The notes beneath the pieces were generated by a model, which was not told the origin of the DNA, made no database searches, and saw nothing but the letters and a program-made list of their open reading frames with translations. A stretch of 64,000 nucleotides of DNA from CALMUP01 sp035327305 (GTDB lineage Bacteria; Verrucomicrobiota; Kiritimatiellia; CAIVKH01): contig DAOLDL010000003.1 in the NCBI GenBank assembly GCA_035327305.1, positions 29,549 to 93,548 of the forward strand, written 5' to 3'. Shown one piece after another: positions 52,100 through 61,164 of the stretch (the first letter of the stretch is position 1; each line of letters opens with the position of its first letter). Position numbers and translations under genes: made by a program.

Positions 52100-53889
52100 T
52101 GAAAAGTCCGAAAATAACAGCGTCACATACTTTATGGATAGTCGCGCTTGTCTTCATGAGCGCGGAGATCACGCCGCTGTTTGCCCGACAAGTCGCACTG
52201 GACATTCAGCCGCGCGTGATCAGCATGGCCGAGGCGGCAACGCTCAAACTGACCTTCATCAATTTACATCCGCCCCAATCCCCCGCCCTTCCGGAGATCC
52301 CCGGCTTCGACATCAATTACATCGGCCAGGAGTCGCAAGTCAGCATCATCAATGGCCAGCAGGAACAGCGACTTACCTACAATTACCGGCTCTTCCCAAA
52401 ATCCAGCGGTCAATTCCGGATCGGCCCGTTCTCAATGAGTGTGCACGGGCAGAACATCGATTTAGACGCCATCAACATCGAAGTTTTGCCGCCTGGCGCC
52501 GCATCTGATGATAACAAATCGCAACGTGTCGACGATCTGATCTTTGCCCGTGTCCAATTGCCGCGAAACGAAGTCTTTCTGCAGGAACGTTTTGATATCG
52601 AGATTTCTCTTTATTATCGCGGGGTACAATTGGATCGCGGTGTGCAATTCCAGAACCTCCCCAGCACGGGTTTGAATTTGGAAGACTTGCAGGAGATAGG
52701 TTCAACGCGTGAAGCCGTCGGCGGCGAAATATACGATGTCCGGCGTTTTCGCATGCGTGGCACGGCCTTGACCGCGGGCACGTTTGAATTGGCGCCCATG
52801 CTTCGCATCAATGTTTTTGTGCGACGCGAACGCCCGCGGGATCCCTTTTTCGGTGGATTCGACGCATTTTTCGGCCGCCATGAAACCCAAACCATGATTG
52901 TTCCAACCGAGACCATGAATGTTGTCATCCGTCCCCTGCCGATCAACGGACGCCCCGACACATTCGGCGGTGCCGTGGGTAAATTTGACATGGAACTTCA
53001 TGTTCAGCCCACGGAAGTCAATGCCGGGGACCCGGTCACGCTGACGCTTCGCATTTCCGGCCGTGGAAACTTTGAAACCATTTCCATGCCGCCCATCAAT
53101 CTTGGCGATGATTTCCGCAGGTATGATCCCAAACTGGTCGCCAGCGGGCGCGACCATAAGGTGTTCGAACAGGTTTTTATTCCCAGAATTGATACGATCA
53201 AAGAGTTGCCGCCGGTTTCATTTTCCTTTTTTGATCCTGAATTGAAAAAATATCAGACGATTGTTCGCGGTCCTTACCCCCTGCTCGTCAAGGCCGGATC
53301 AAGTGACGCGCCTCTGATGGTCCAAGCTCCATCCCCACTTCCGCAACCTGACCGGGCGCCTCTCGGTATCGACATAGTGGATCTAAAGCGCAATCCTGGA
53401 AAATGGCGCTCGGATGCATTTATTTCCAATGATACGGTTCCGGTCGGACTGCATGCTTTGCCCATTCTGGCATTAGCCGCGTTGCTCGTGATTCAGCGTC
53501 GCCGAGACAAATTTAACGCCAACGCTTCGCTACGCCGCCGCTACCAGGCGCCCAAATCGGCACGCGCCGCAATTCGTGCCGCCGAGCAAGCCATGGGAAA
53601 TGGACAAACCGCCCGGTTTTACGAGTCGTTATGGCAAGCCATTGCGGATTACGTTGGGCACCGTTGCAATCTGGAGGCCGGCCAGATATCCCCGGAATTG
53701 ATTATCATCCGATTGCAATCCGCCGGACTTAAACCTGAATTCCTGACCCGAGTGCGGGATCTATTGGCAAAATGCGATGAGGTTCGTTTTGCCAATGCGG
53801 ATCTGCCCGGCGAGAAGGATGCCATGCGCTCCGAGCTACAGCATGTGCAGGAAATATTACGCGCATGTGAAAAAATTGCGATAACGTGA
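52099..53889 (+). CDS. batD: BatD-like protein
   Basis: 596 residues from ATG 52099. Signal peptide near 12-30, then BatD beta-sandwich domains: LDIQPRVISMAEAATLKLTF, FDINYIGQESQVSIINGQQ and GDPVTLTLRISGRGNFETI, typical of oxygen-tolerance proteins. A transmembrane helix near 455-470 (LPILALAALLVI) is followed by a basic cytosolic tail (QRRRDKFNANASLRRRY). TAATG couples it to the gene upstream. Its end is 13 bases before batE. Confidence 0.92.
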   Translation: MKSPKITASHTLWIVALVFMSAEITPLFARQVALDIQPRVISMAEAATLKLTFINLHPPQSPALPEIPGFDINYIGQESQVSIINGQQEQRLTYNYRLFPKSSGQFRIGPFSMSVHGQNIDLDAINIEVLPPGAASDDNKSQRVDDLIFARVQLPRNEVFLQERFDIEISLYYRGVQLDRGVQFQNLPSTGLNLEDLQEIGSTREAVGGEIYDVRRFRMRGTALTAGTFELAPMLRINVFVRRERPRDPFFGGFDAFFGRHETQTMIVPTETMNVVIRPLPINGRPDTFGGAVGKFDMELHVQPTEVNAGDPVTLTLRISGRGNFETISMPPINLGDDFRRYDPKLVASGRDHKVFEQVFIPRIDTIKELPPVSFSFFDPELKKYQTIVRGPYPLLVKAGSSDAPLMVQAPSPLPQPDRAPLGIDIVDLKRNPGKWRSDAFISNDTVPVGLHALPILALAALLVIQRRRDKFNANASLRRRYQAPKSARAAIRAAEQAMGNGQTARFYESLWQAIADYVGHRCNLEAGQISPELIIIRLQSAGLKPEFLTRVRDLLAKCDEVRFANADLPGEKDAMRSELQHVQEILRACEKIAIT

Positions 53890-53902
53890 CACACGAAACC
53901 CC

Positions 53903-54691
53903 ATGAACAGACTCACCTATAATTCAAGATTATCGCTCATGGTTGCGTTATTGTTGTTGCACGCATTGCCGATTTTGCATGCGGAAGTTACCACATTCTC
54001 GCCGCAACAATTGTTTGAACAGGCCAATCTTCGATACGATCAAGGAGACTTCGCCGGCGCATTAAAGTTGTATCAGGAATTGATCAGCTCCGGTCATGCG
54101 AATGTGGAAACCCTCTTCAATGCCGGGAATGCCGCCTATCGCAAGGGTTCACCCGGTGACGCAGTCTTGTATTTTCGCCGGGCCTGGTTGTTGAATCCCC
54201 GCGACCCCGATGTTTCGGCAAATCTGGAGTTGGTACAGGAAAGAACCGGCGCATTGAAACCAACCACGGCTGTCATAGATATGGTGGGCCGTGAATTCAG
54301 TCGCCGGGAATGGACTCTTTTGATGAAAAGCGGATATTGGTCCGCTTTTCTATTTACTGCGATTGCATTGATCAGCCCCGGACTCCGGCGATTCGCCAAA
54401 CCGACGGCATTAATTGCTGGTGTCATCGCCTTGTCCGGTTTTGCCGGCTGGTTGTATTGGAAACATTGGGAAGGTTTGTCAGAAGTGGTCGTGGTTGAGT
54501 CACGGCAAACCGTGAAATATGAACCCCGGGAAAAAGCCACCCCGTTTTTTGCCGTTCCGGAAGGTTCCATTCTTTTCATGGAAGATGAATTTCACTCGTG
54601 GGTAAAGGTACGATCGGGTCAAAACGCCGGCTGGTTGCCAAAAAACGCAGTTGCTCCAGTATATCCTTGGAAAAGCGGAATTGAGCGGTAG
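53903..54691 (+). CDS. batE: BatE-like TPR/SH3 protein
   Basis: 262 residues. Signal peptide (about 10-27), TPR units (LFEQANLRYDQGDFAGALKLYQEL; TLFNAGNAAYRKGSPGDAVLYFRRA), then two membrane helices (about 148-160 and 170-185). The C-terminus resembles a bacterial SH3 fold (KVRSGQNAGWLPKNAV). The TPR-TM-SH3 order matches BatE. End of the bat operon apart from the small membrane gene. Confidence 0.87.
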   Translation: MNRLTYNSRLSLMVALLLLHALPILHAEVTTFSPQQLFEQANLRYDQGDFAGALKLYQELISSGHANVETLFNAGNAAYRKGSPGDAVLYFRRAWLLNPRDPDVSANLELVQERTGALKPTTAVIDMVGREFSRREWTLLMKSGYWSAFLFTAIALISPGLRRFAKPTALIAGVIALSGFAGWLYWKHWEGLSEVVVVESRQTVKYEPREKATPFFAVPEGSILFMEDEFHSWVKVRSGQNAGWLPKNAVAPVYPWKSGIER

Positions 54692-54705
54692 ACTAACCTC
54701 AATTC

Positions 54706-54909
54706 ATGAATGGCCCTAGTCATACCAGTTGGTTATGGTGGCTTGCTACGATAATTGGCATGGCCGCTGGCGGCATCATTTACTACATCAAGCAGGATAC
54801 CGGATACATCAATTCCCGCCAGACAATTAATACCGTAGTACTGTTTGCCGTTGTCGCGATCGGCCTGTGCATCATCAGCGCCACTGCTCACTGGTGGATC
54901 AGGCGTTAA
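54706..54909 (+). CDS. Small two-helix membrane protein
   Basis: 67 residues with two hydrophobic helices (about 10-27 and 41-60). No motif was recognised. It lies 14 bases after batE and converges with the DUF151 gene 15 bases away. Probably a small inner-membrane protein of the bat transcript. Confidence 0.6.
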   Translation: MNGPSHTSWLWWLATIIGMAAGGIIYYIKQDTGYINSRQTINTVVLFAVVAIGLCIISATAHWWIRR

Positions 54910-54924
54910 TCCCTGCCGGCTTGA

Positions 54925-55380
54925 TTATCCCGGACTTTCGCCTTCTTCGTTTTTTTTCTGCTCCAGCGCCCAGCTCATGTCATCGGCGCGCGCAAGCACA
55001 TCGCTGGAAATCAATATCGGCGCTTTCAACTGCAATGCCAAGGCTATCGAATCGCTGGGACGCGCATCGATTTCCAGCATGTTTTTCCCTGCGTCCAATT
55101 GCTGATAGAGAAATAATCGGGCGAAATACGTATCCTCCTTCAAATCATTAATCACAACTTTTTGAAGTACGACGTCCAGCCCGGCAAGAATGTTTTCAAT
55201 TAAATCATGGGTTAGCGGACGCGGCTTGTGAATGTCATGCATGGCCATGGTAATGGCGGCGGCCACACTGTGGTCTACAAATATGGCGATCACTTTGTTT
55301 CCGTCCGTGAGAAATACGCCGCATCCAGTAGGCGTGGGAACGAGGGCCTTGATTGTCACCGCCACTTCATTTTTCATCAT
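54925..55380 (-). CDS. DUF151 (bifunctional nuclease) family protein
   Basis: 151 residues. LEIDARPSDSIALALQLKAPILIS is the family's diagnostic region (short ARPSDSIALAL), and TYFARLFL the second. DUF151 members such as the BFN proteins were described as nucleases, but most bacterial ones have unknown roles. Two adjacent Mets start the gene. It follows the 24-residue membrane peptide and clpB on the same strand. Confidence 0.9.
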   Translation of the reverse strand: MMKNEVAVTIKALVPTPTGCGVFLTDGNKVIAIFVDHSVAAAITMAMHDIHKPRPLTHDLIENILAGLDVVLQKVVINDLKEDTYFARLFLYQQLDAGKNMLEIDARPSDSIALALQLKAPILISSDVLARADDMSWALEQKKNEEGESPG

Positions 55381-55425
55381 GAATTCCGAACGTTGATCGA
55401 CGCATCCGCTTTAAGGGCGCGACCA

Positions 55426-55500
55426 TCACATACCACGGGTAATATAGTAGACCATGTAGAAAATTCCTATTATCATTATCGCCGACAACACCGTATCCAT
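55426..55500 (-). CDS. 24-residue membrane peptide
   Basis: A short frame with ATG at 55500 and TGA at 55426-55428 encodes MDTVLSAIMIIGIFY plus MVYYITRGM, almost one hydrophobic transmembrane segment with a C-terminal arginine. AGAGGA lies 8 bases before the ATG, an excellent ribosome site. It is 27 bases after clpB and 45 bases before the DUF151 start on the same strand. Confidence 0.5.
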   Translation of the reverse strand: MDTVLSAIMIIGIFYMVYYITRGM

Positions 55501-55527
55501 ATTACGCGTCCTCTTGCATCGCACCCA

Positions 55528-58164
55528 TCATCCCTTTTTCACATCCAGGGTCAAGCCAGCATCAGGTGAAGGACAATCAATTATGACTTTATTTCCAGGC
55601 TGAACAACGCCGGACAACAGTTCCGAGGCCAGCCGGTCCACCACTTCCCGCATGATAACGCGTTTAAGCGGCCGCGCGCCAAAGACCGGATCGTATCCTT
55701 CTCGTGCAATATGATCCGACGCGGCATCGGTTAACACAAGCAATATGTGTTTGTCGGCAAGATGCTTCCGGACACGCTCGATCTGGATATCCACAATCCG
55801 GCGCAATTGGTCGCGGTGCAGGCTGTGGAAAATGATGATATCGTCTACCCGGTTGAGAAATTCCGGTCGAAAACTTGAGCGCAACACACCGTTTACCCTG
55901 GCCTCCATTTGCTCATACTCGGGATCGCCCGATGACAAATCCGGGCGTGCCGCAAGGGTGTCATGGATAATCGATCCGCCGAGATTGGAGGTCATGATGA
56001 TGATCGTATTCTTGAAATCAACGGTTCTGCCCTGCCCGTCGGTGAGGCGTCCGTCATCAAGCATCTGCAACAGTGTGTTAAACACGTCGGGATGCGCTTT
56101 TTCAATTTCATCGAAAAGCACAACCGCATAAGGACGCCGTCGGATCTGTTCGGTCAGGTAGCCGCCCTCGTCATAACCCACATATCCCGGAGGCGCGCCA
56201 ATCAGGCGACTGACCGAATGCTTCTCCATGTATTCCGACATGTCGATGCGAACCATTGCATGTTCATCGTCAAATAGAAACTCGGCGAGCGCGCGCGACA
56301 ACTCGGTTTTCCCAACGCCGGTCGGACCAAGAAAAATAAACGAACCGATCGGGCGATTCGGATCCTGCAGACCGGATCGCGAACGACGCACGGCATTGGC
56401 AACCGATCGGATGGCCTCTTCCTGACCGATCACGCGTTCCCGCAACCTATCCTCCATGCGCAACAACTTGACCTTTTCGGTTTCCAGCAATTTACTGATG
56501 GGAATTCGCGTCCAATTGGAAACAACCGTGGCAATATCCTCGTCGTCAACCTCCTCCTTCAGCATGCGTTGCACTTTCTGGAAGTCGGCCAGTGATTTCT
56601 GCGCCTCTTTGATTTGATTTTCCACTCCGGGGATTTTTCCGTAAAGAATCTCCGCCGCTTTCCCGAGGTCGTTATCCCGTCGGGCGCTTTCCTCCTGCGA
56701 CCGCAACAAATCGAGCGCCTGGGTCAGATCGCGGATGGTGGATATCAGCTCCTTCTCTCTTTCCCAGTGAAGCTTGAGCCGGTTGCCGTCTTCCCGCAGT
56801 TGCTGTAAATCGGCCTCCAGTTTGGTGAGGCGATCACGCGAATCCGCGTCTTTTTCCTTTTTCAACGCTTCACGCTCAATTTCAAGTTGCAATATGCGGC
56901 GACGGATCATGTCAATTTCCGTTGGCATGCTGTCGATTTCCATTCGAAGTCGACTTGCGGCTTCATCCACAAGGTCAATTGCTTTATCGGGAAGGAAGCG
57001 CTCGGTGATATAACGATCGGAAAGTGTTGCGGCGGCGACCAGCGCGGCATCCTGAATTCGAACGCCATGGTGCACCTCATAACGTTCTTTCAATCCCCGC
57101 AATATGGCAATGGTGTCTTCAACCGTGGGTTCGCCCACGAGAACAGGCTGGAAACGCCGCTCCAGTGCGGCATCTTTTTCAATGTGTTTCCGGTATTCAT
57201 CCAGCGTGGTGGCGCCGATGGCCCTCAATTCCCCGCGCGCCAACGGTGGCTTGATCATGTTGGAGGCATCCACGGCGCCTTCCGCACCGCCGGCGCCCAC
57301 CAATGTATGAAGCTCATCAATGAACAGGATGATTTTGCCTTCCGCCTCCATGACTTCCTTGATAAACGCTTTGAAGCGATCCTCAAATTCACCTCGATAC
57401 TTTGCGCCGGCGATCATGGCGCCGATATCGAGCGAAATAACGGTTTTGTCGGTCAGGCTTTCCGGAACATCGCCGGCGACAATTCGTTGAGCCAGTCCTT
57501 CCACTATGGCGGTTTTCCCCACCCCCGGCTCGCCAATCAACACCGGGTTATTTTTTGTGCGACGCGACAACACCTGAATTACGCGACGAATTTCCGTGTC
57601 ACGGCCGATCACCGGGTCCAATTTTCCATTGCGCGCCGCCTCGGTCAGATCCTGCCCGTACTTTTTCAGAACCTCGTATTTGACTTCGGGATTCTGATCG
57701 GTCACCCGTTGATTTCCCCGAACTGCCTGCATGGCCTTCAACGCGGCGTCATAAGATATCCCCTGCTTCGCCGCAATGGAGGAAACCTCGGAATCCTTTT
57801 CTTCAAGGGCGGCCAGCAACAAGTGTTCGACACTTACGAATTCATCGCGCATGTTCCGGGCAATCGCACCGGCTTTATCCATCGTGTTTTTGAGAGACCT
57901 GCTTATGTATCGATCCGCCGAGCCGCCAACCGCAGGTTGGCGTTCGAGGTAGTGTTGGAGCGCCACATCGAATTGAGCGGTATCCGCACCCAGCCGGGTC
58001 AGCAGTGAACGGACCAACCCCTCCGGTTGGCGTATCAGCGCCACAACCAGATGTTCAGGTGTTATTTCGGCGTGATTGAACGATTCAGCCAACTGACGGG
58101 CCGCTTGCAGGGCTTCCTGCGATTTAATTGTAAATTTTTCCAATTGCATGGGTTTATTTTCCAT
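55528..58164 (-). CDS. clpB: ClpB disaggregase
   Basis: 878 residues, the normal size. The N-domain with Clp repeats starts at LEKFTIKSQEAL. NBD1 has GEPGVGKT and the arginine-finger region LERRFQPVLV. The middle domain is a coiled coil (about 405-525). NBD2 has GPTGVGKT, DEIEKAHPDVFN and GYVGYDEGG. Start ATG 58164 is given; many homologues begin at the Met five codons later (58149). It resolubilises aggregated protein with DnaK. No DnaK or GrpE gene is in this window. Confidence 0.97.
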   Translation of the reverse strand: MENKPMQLEKFTIKSQEALQAARQLAESFNHAEITPEHLVVALIRQPEGLVRSLLTRLGADTAQFDVALQHYLERQPAVGGSADRYISRSLKNTMDKAGAIARNMRDEFVSVEHLLLAALEEKDSEVSSIAAKQGISYDAALKAMQAVRGNQRVTDQNPEVKYEVLKKYGQDLTEAARNGKLDPVIGRDTEIRRVIQVLSRRTKNNPVLIGEPGVGKTAIVEGLAQRIVAGDVPESLTDKTVISLDIGAMIAGAKYRGEFEDRFKAFIKEVMEAEGKIILFIDELHTLVGAGGAEGAVDASNMIKPPLARGELRAIGATTLDEYRKHIEKDAALERRFQPVLVGEPTVEDTIAILRGLKERYEVHHGVRIQDAALVAAATLSDRYITERFLPDKAIDLVDEAASRLRMEIDSMPTEIDMIRRRILQLEIEREALKKEKDADSRDRLTKLEADLQQLREDGNRLKLHWEREKELISTIRDLTQALDLLRSQEESARRDNDLGKAAEILYGKIPGVENQIKEAQKSLADFQKVQRMLKEEVDDEDIATVVSNWTRIPISKLLETEKVKLLRMEDRLRERVIGQEEAIRSVANAVRRSRSGLQDPNRPIGSFIFLGPTGVGKTELSRALAEFLFDDEHAMVRIDMSEYMEKHSVSRLIGAPPGYVGYDEGGYLTEQIRRRPYAVVLFDEIEKAHPDVFNTLLQMLDDGRLTDGQGRTVDFKNTIIIMTSNLGGSIIHDTLAARPDLSSGDPEYEQMEARVNGVLRSSFRPEFLNRVDDIIIFHSLHRDQLRRIVDIQIERVRKHLADKHILLVLTDAASDHIAREGYDPVFGARPLKRVIMREVVDRLASELLSGVVQPGNKVIIDCPSPDAGLTLDVKKG

Positions 58165-58448
58165 TTTTTCGCGATTTTAGACAAATACCGATTTCGAGTT
58201 GTTCACCAGCAGGCCAAACTGACACTAAAATGACTTCCGCATGGCATCCGAAAGTTCGTATTTTCGTATAAACAGGCACTTGCGTTTTAAAGGTTTTACC
58301 TATAACGTCTACGGGTTTATGGCAGGTTGCGACCTGCATTTACTCTGACTGGTGGCATGGGTGTGCTGTTTCTGAATCATGTATCCCGGCGGAGAGGTGC
58401 AATCAGGGATTTTGGCCAGTAATACAGCGAAGGAAGGCCTGAAAACGT
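58165..58448. other. Divergent intergenic region between clpB and aceE
   Basis: 284 bases, no gene seen. Contains an inverted repeat GCAGGT-TGCG-ACCTGC at 58322-58337, about 112 bases before the aceE start, which could be an operator or a leader hairpin. No confident heat-shock promoter or CIRCE-type element was recognised for clpB. The aceE ATG is preceded by GAAGGAAGGCCTG, a usable ribosome site. Confidence 0.35.
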
Positions 58449-61133
58449 ATGACAGAATCAAATTTATCTGACGAGCAGTTGGCATTGGACAAATTGGAGA
58501 CCCAGGATTGGCTTGAATCGCTGGACGAGTTAATTGCCCGCCGCGGCAAGGAACGCGCACGGGACATGATTCAAGATGTACAAATCCGGGCGCAAAAACG
58601 CGGCGTAAAACTTCCCGCCACTTCCGTAACCCCTTACACGAACACCATTTCCGTCGATCATCAGCCGGTGTTCCCCGGCGATCGGGAAATCGAACGCCGG
58701 ATTAAAAGCATTTTGCGCTGGAATGCCATGGCCATGGTCGTTCGCGCCAACCGGCAGGATGCCAGTGTCGGTGGGCACATTTCAACCTACGCCTCCGCCG
58801 CCACATTGTATGAAGTGGGTTTCAACCACTTTTTCCGCGGGCGATCAGACAATCACCTCGGTGATTTCATATACTTTCAAGGGCATGCGTCGCCGGGTAT
58901 TTATGCCCGAGCATTTCTCGAAGGCCGATTAAGCCCCAAGAATCTTGAAAACTTTCGCCGTGAACTCGCTCCGGGCGGTGGGTTGTCTTCTTACCCGCAC
59001 CCCTGGTTGATGCCGGATTTCTGGCAATTTCCCACCGTATCGATGGGATTGGGTCCAATCATGGCCATTTATCAGGCCCGTTTTATCCGTTACCTCGAAG
59101 ATCGCGGTTTAATCCCGGAATCGGATTCCAAGGTAATTGCGTTTCTGGGTGACGGCGAAACCGATGAACCCGAATCACTCGGCGCCATCAGTCTTGCGAC
59201 CCGCGAAAAACTCGACAACTTGATTTTTGTCATCAATTGCAATCTGCAACGACTTGACGGTCCGGTACGTGGCAATGGCCAGATCATTCAGGAATTGGAA
59301 GCCAACTTCCGCGGCAACGGCTGGAATGTCATCAAGGTCATCTGGGGTAGCGACTGGGACGAACTTCTCGCCAAGGACAAGGACGGCATTCTGGTCAGGC
59401 GTATGGGCGAAATCGTCGATGGCGAATTTCAAAAGTATTCCACCGAAGATGGCGACTACATCCGCAAACATTTCTTCGGTAAATATCCGGAAACACTGAA
59501 GATGGTTGAGCATCTAAGCGATGAACAACTCACCCACATGCGCATGGGTGGCCACGATCCCGAAAAAGTATATGCCGCATTCCGCGCGGCGTATAACAAC
59601 AAGTCCGGCGCGCCAACGGTTATTCTCGCCCGCACCATCAAGGGGTACGGCCTTGGTGAAAGCGGCGAAGGTAAAAACATTACCCATCAACAAAAGAAGC
59701 TCAACGAGGATGAACTGCGCATATTCCGTCGCCGGTTCGACATCCCGATCTCCGAGGACGACATCGGCAATGCTCCGTTCTACCGCCCGGCCAAAGATAG
59801 CATTGAGATGAAGTATCTGCTGGAACGCCGACGCGCCTTGGGAGGCTTCCTGCCGCGCCGCATCGAAAGCGCGCCGAAAATCGAACTGCCCGACGCAACC
59901 ATCTTTGATGAATTTTACAAAGGCACCGAAGATCGCGAAGTCTCCACGACCATGGCATTCGTCCGCATGCTTACCAAGATGCTGAAGGACAAGGAAATCG
60001 GCAAATTGATTGTGCCAATCGTTCCCGACGAAGCCCGAACCTTCGGAATGGAAGCATTGTTCCGTCAGTGCGGAATTTACGCGCACACCGGACAATTGTA
60101 TGAGCCGGTTGATCGCGAAAGCCTGCTTTACTACAAGGAAGCTACGGATGGGCAAATCCTTGAGGAAGGCATCACGGAAGCCGGATCGCTTTGTTCCTTC
60201 ATCGCCGCCGGAACCGCGTATGCCAACTACGGCGTAAATATGATCCCGTTTTTCATCTATTACTCGATGTTCGGTTTCCAACGCGTCGGGGATTTGATCT
60301 GGGCCGCCGGCGACTTGCGTTGCCGGGGCTTTTTGCTGGGCGGAACCGCCGGACGCACCACGTTGGCCGGTGAAGGCTTGCAACACCAGGATGGTCATAG
60401 CCATCTTCTCGCTTATCCCGTTCCCAATTTAATGACCTACGATCCCGCCTATGCCTTTGAATTGGCCATCATTATTCAGGAAGGCATCAAGCGCATGTAC
60501 CAGGATCAGGAAGCAATCTTCTATTACCTGACGGTAGGCAACGAAAATTACACCATGCCCGCCATGCCGGATAATTGCCGCGACGGCATCCTTAAAGGCT
60601 TGTACAAATTGCTCCCCGCCCAAAACGAAAAAGGCAAACTTAAGGCACAATTGATCGGCAGTGGCGCAATCTTGAACGAAGTGGTCAAGGCGCGTGACAT
60701 CCTGTTCGAAAAATACGGCGTGGTTTCCGATGTCTGGTCGGCAACCAGCTATAAGGAACTTCGCCGCGACGGAATGGAGTGCGACCGCTTTAACTTATTC
60801 AACCCGGAAAAAACTCCGAAGGTACCCTACGTGACCCAGATGCTTGGCCCCACCGAAGGCGTAATTGTGGCGGCATCGGACTACGTGAAAGTCATGTCGG
60901 ATATGATTGGCCGCTGGATTCCCCGCCCGCTGATCAGTCTCGGCACTGAAGGTTACGGACGCAGTGAAAACCGGAAATCTCTCCGCGATTTCTTTGAAGT
61001 GGATGCCCGATATGTGGTTCTGGCCACACTGCATGGACTCGTGCGAGACGGACAGGTAAAACCATCCGTTGTTTCGCAGGCCATCAAGGACATGGATATC
61101 AATCCAGACAAATTGAACCCGTTAATCGCATAG
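58449..61133 (+). CDS. aceE: Pyruvate dehydrogenase E1 component, homodimeric type
   Basis: 894 residues, the AceE length. The thiamine-diphosphate motif is FLGDGETDEPESL followed by INCNLQRLDGPVRGN. GGHISTYASAATLYEVGFNHFFRG (short HISTYASAA) and RTIKGYGLGESGEGKNITHQQKK (short IKGYGLGE) mark the active site, and PYAVVLFDE-type motifs are absent. It decarboxylates pyruvate and acetylates the lipoyl group of E2. First gene of the aceE-aceF-lpd operon; E2 begins 31 bases later. Confidence 0.97.
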   Translation: MTESNLSDEQLALDKLETQDWLESLDELIARRGKERARDMIQDVQIRAQKRGVKLPATSVTPYTNTISVDHQPVFPGDREIERRIKSILRWNAMAMVVRANRQDASVGGHISTYASAATLYEVGFNHFFRGRSDNHLGDFIYFQGHASPGIYARAFLEGRLSPKNLENFRRELAPGGGLSSYPHPWLMPDFWQFPTVSMGLGPIMAIYQARFIRYLEDRGLIPESDSKVIAFLGDGETDEPESLGAISLATREKLDNLIFVINCNLQRLDGPVRGNGQIIQELEANFRGNGWNVIKVIWGSDWDELLAKDKDGILVRRMGEIVDGEFQKYSTEDGDYIRKHFFGKYPETLKMVEHLSDEQLTHMRMGGHDPEKVYAAFRAAYNNKSGAPTVILARTIKGYGLGESGEGKNITHQQKKLNEDELRIFRRRFDIPISEDDIGNAPFYRPAKDSIEMKYLLERRRALGGFLPRRIESAPKIELPDATIFDEFYKGTEDREVSTTMAFVRMLTKMLKDKEIGKLIVPIVPDEARTFGMEALFRQCGIYAHTGQLYEPVDRESLLYYKEATDGQILEEGITEAGSLCSFIAAGTAYANYGVNMIPFFIYYSMFGFQRVGDLIWAAGDLRCRGFLLGGTAGRTTLAGEGLQHQDGHSHLLAYPVPNLMTYDPAYAFELAIIIQEGIKRMYQDQEAIFYYLTVGNENYTMPAMPDNCRDGILKGLYKLLPAQNEKGKLKAQLIGSGAILNEVVKARDILFEKYGVVSDVWSATSYKELRRDGMECDRFNLFNPEKTPKVPYVTQMLGPTEGVIVAASDYVKVMSDMIGRWIPRPLISLGTEGYGRSENRKSLRDFFEVDARYVVLATLHGLVRDGQVKPSVVSQAIKDMDINPDKLNPLIA

Positions 61134-61164
61134 GCCAAAGACCAGTTTTTGAAAGGACATTATC

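Noticed and set aside
56887..58008. Long plus-strand frame opposite clpB
   Set aside because: Antisense shadow of the well-conserved ClpB; no family resemblance of its own.
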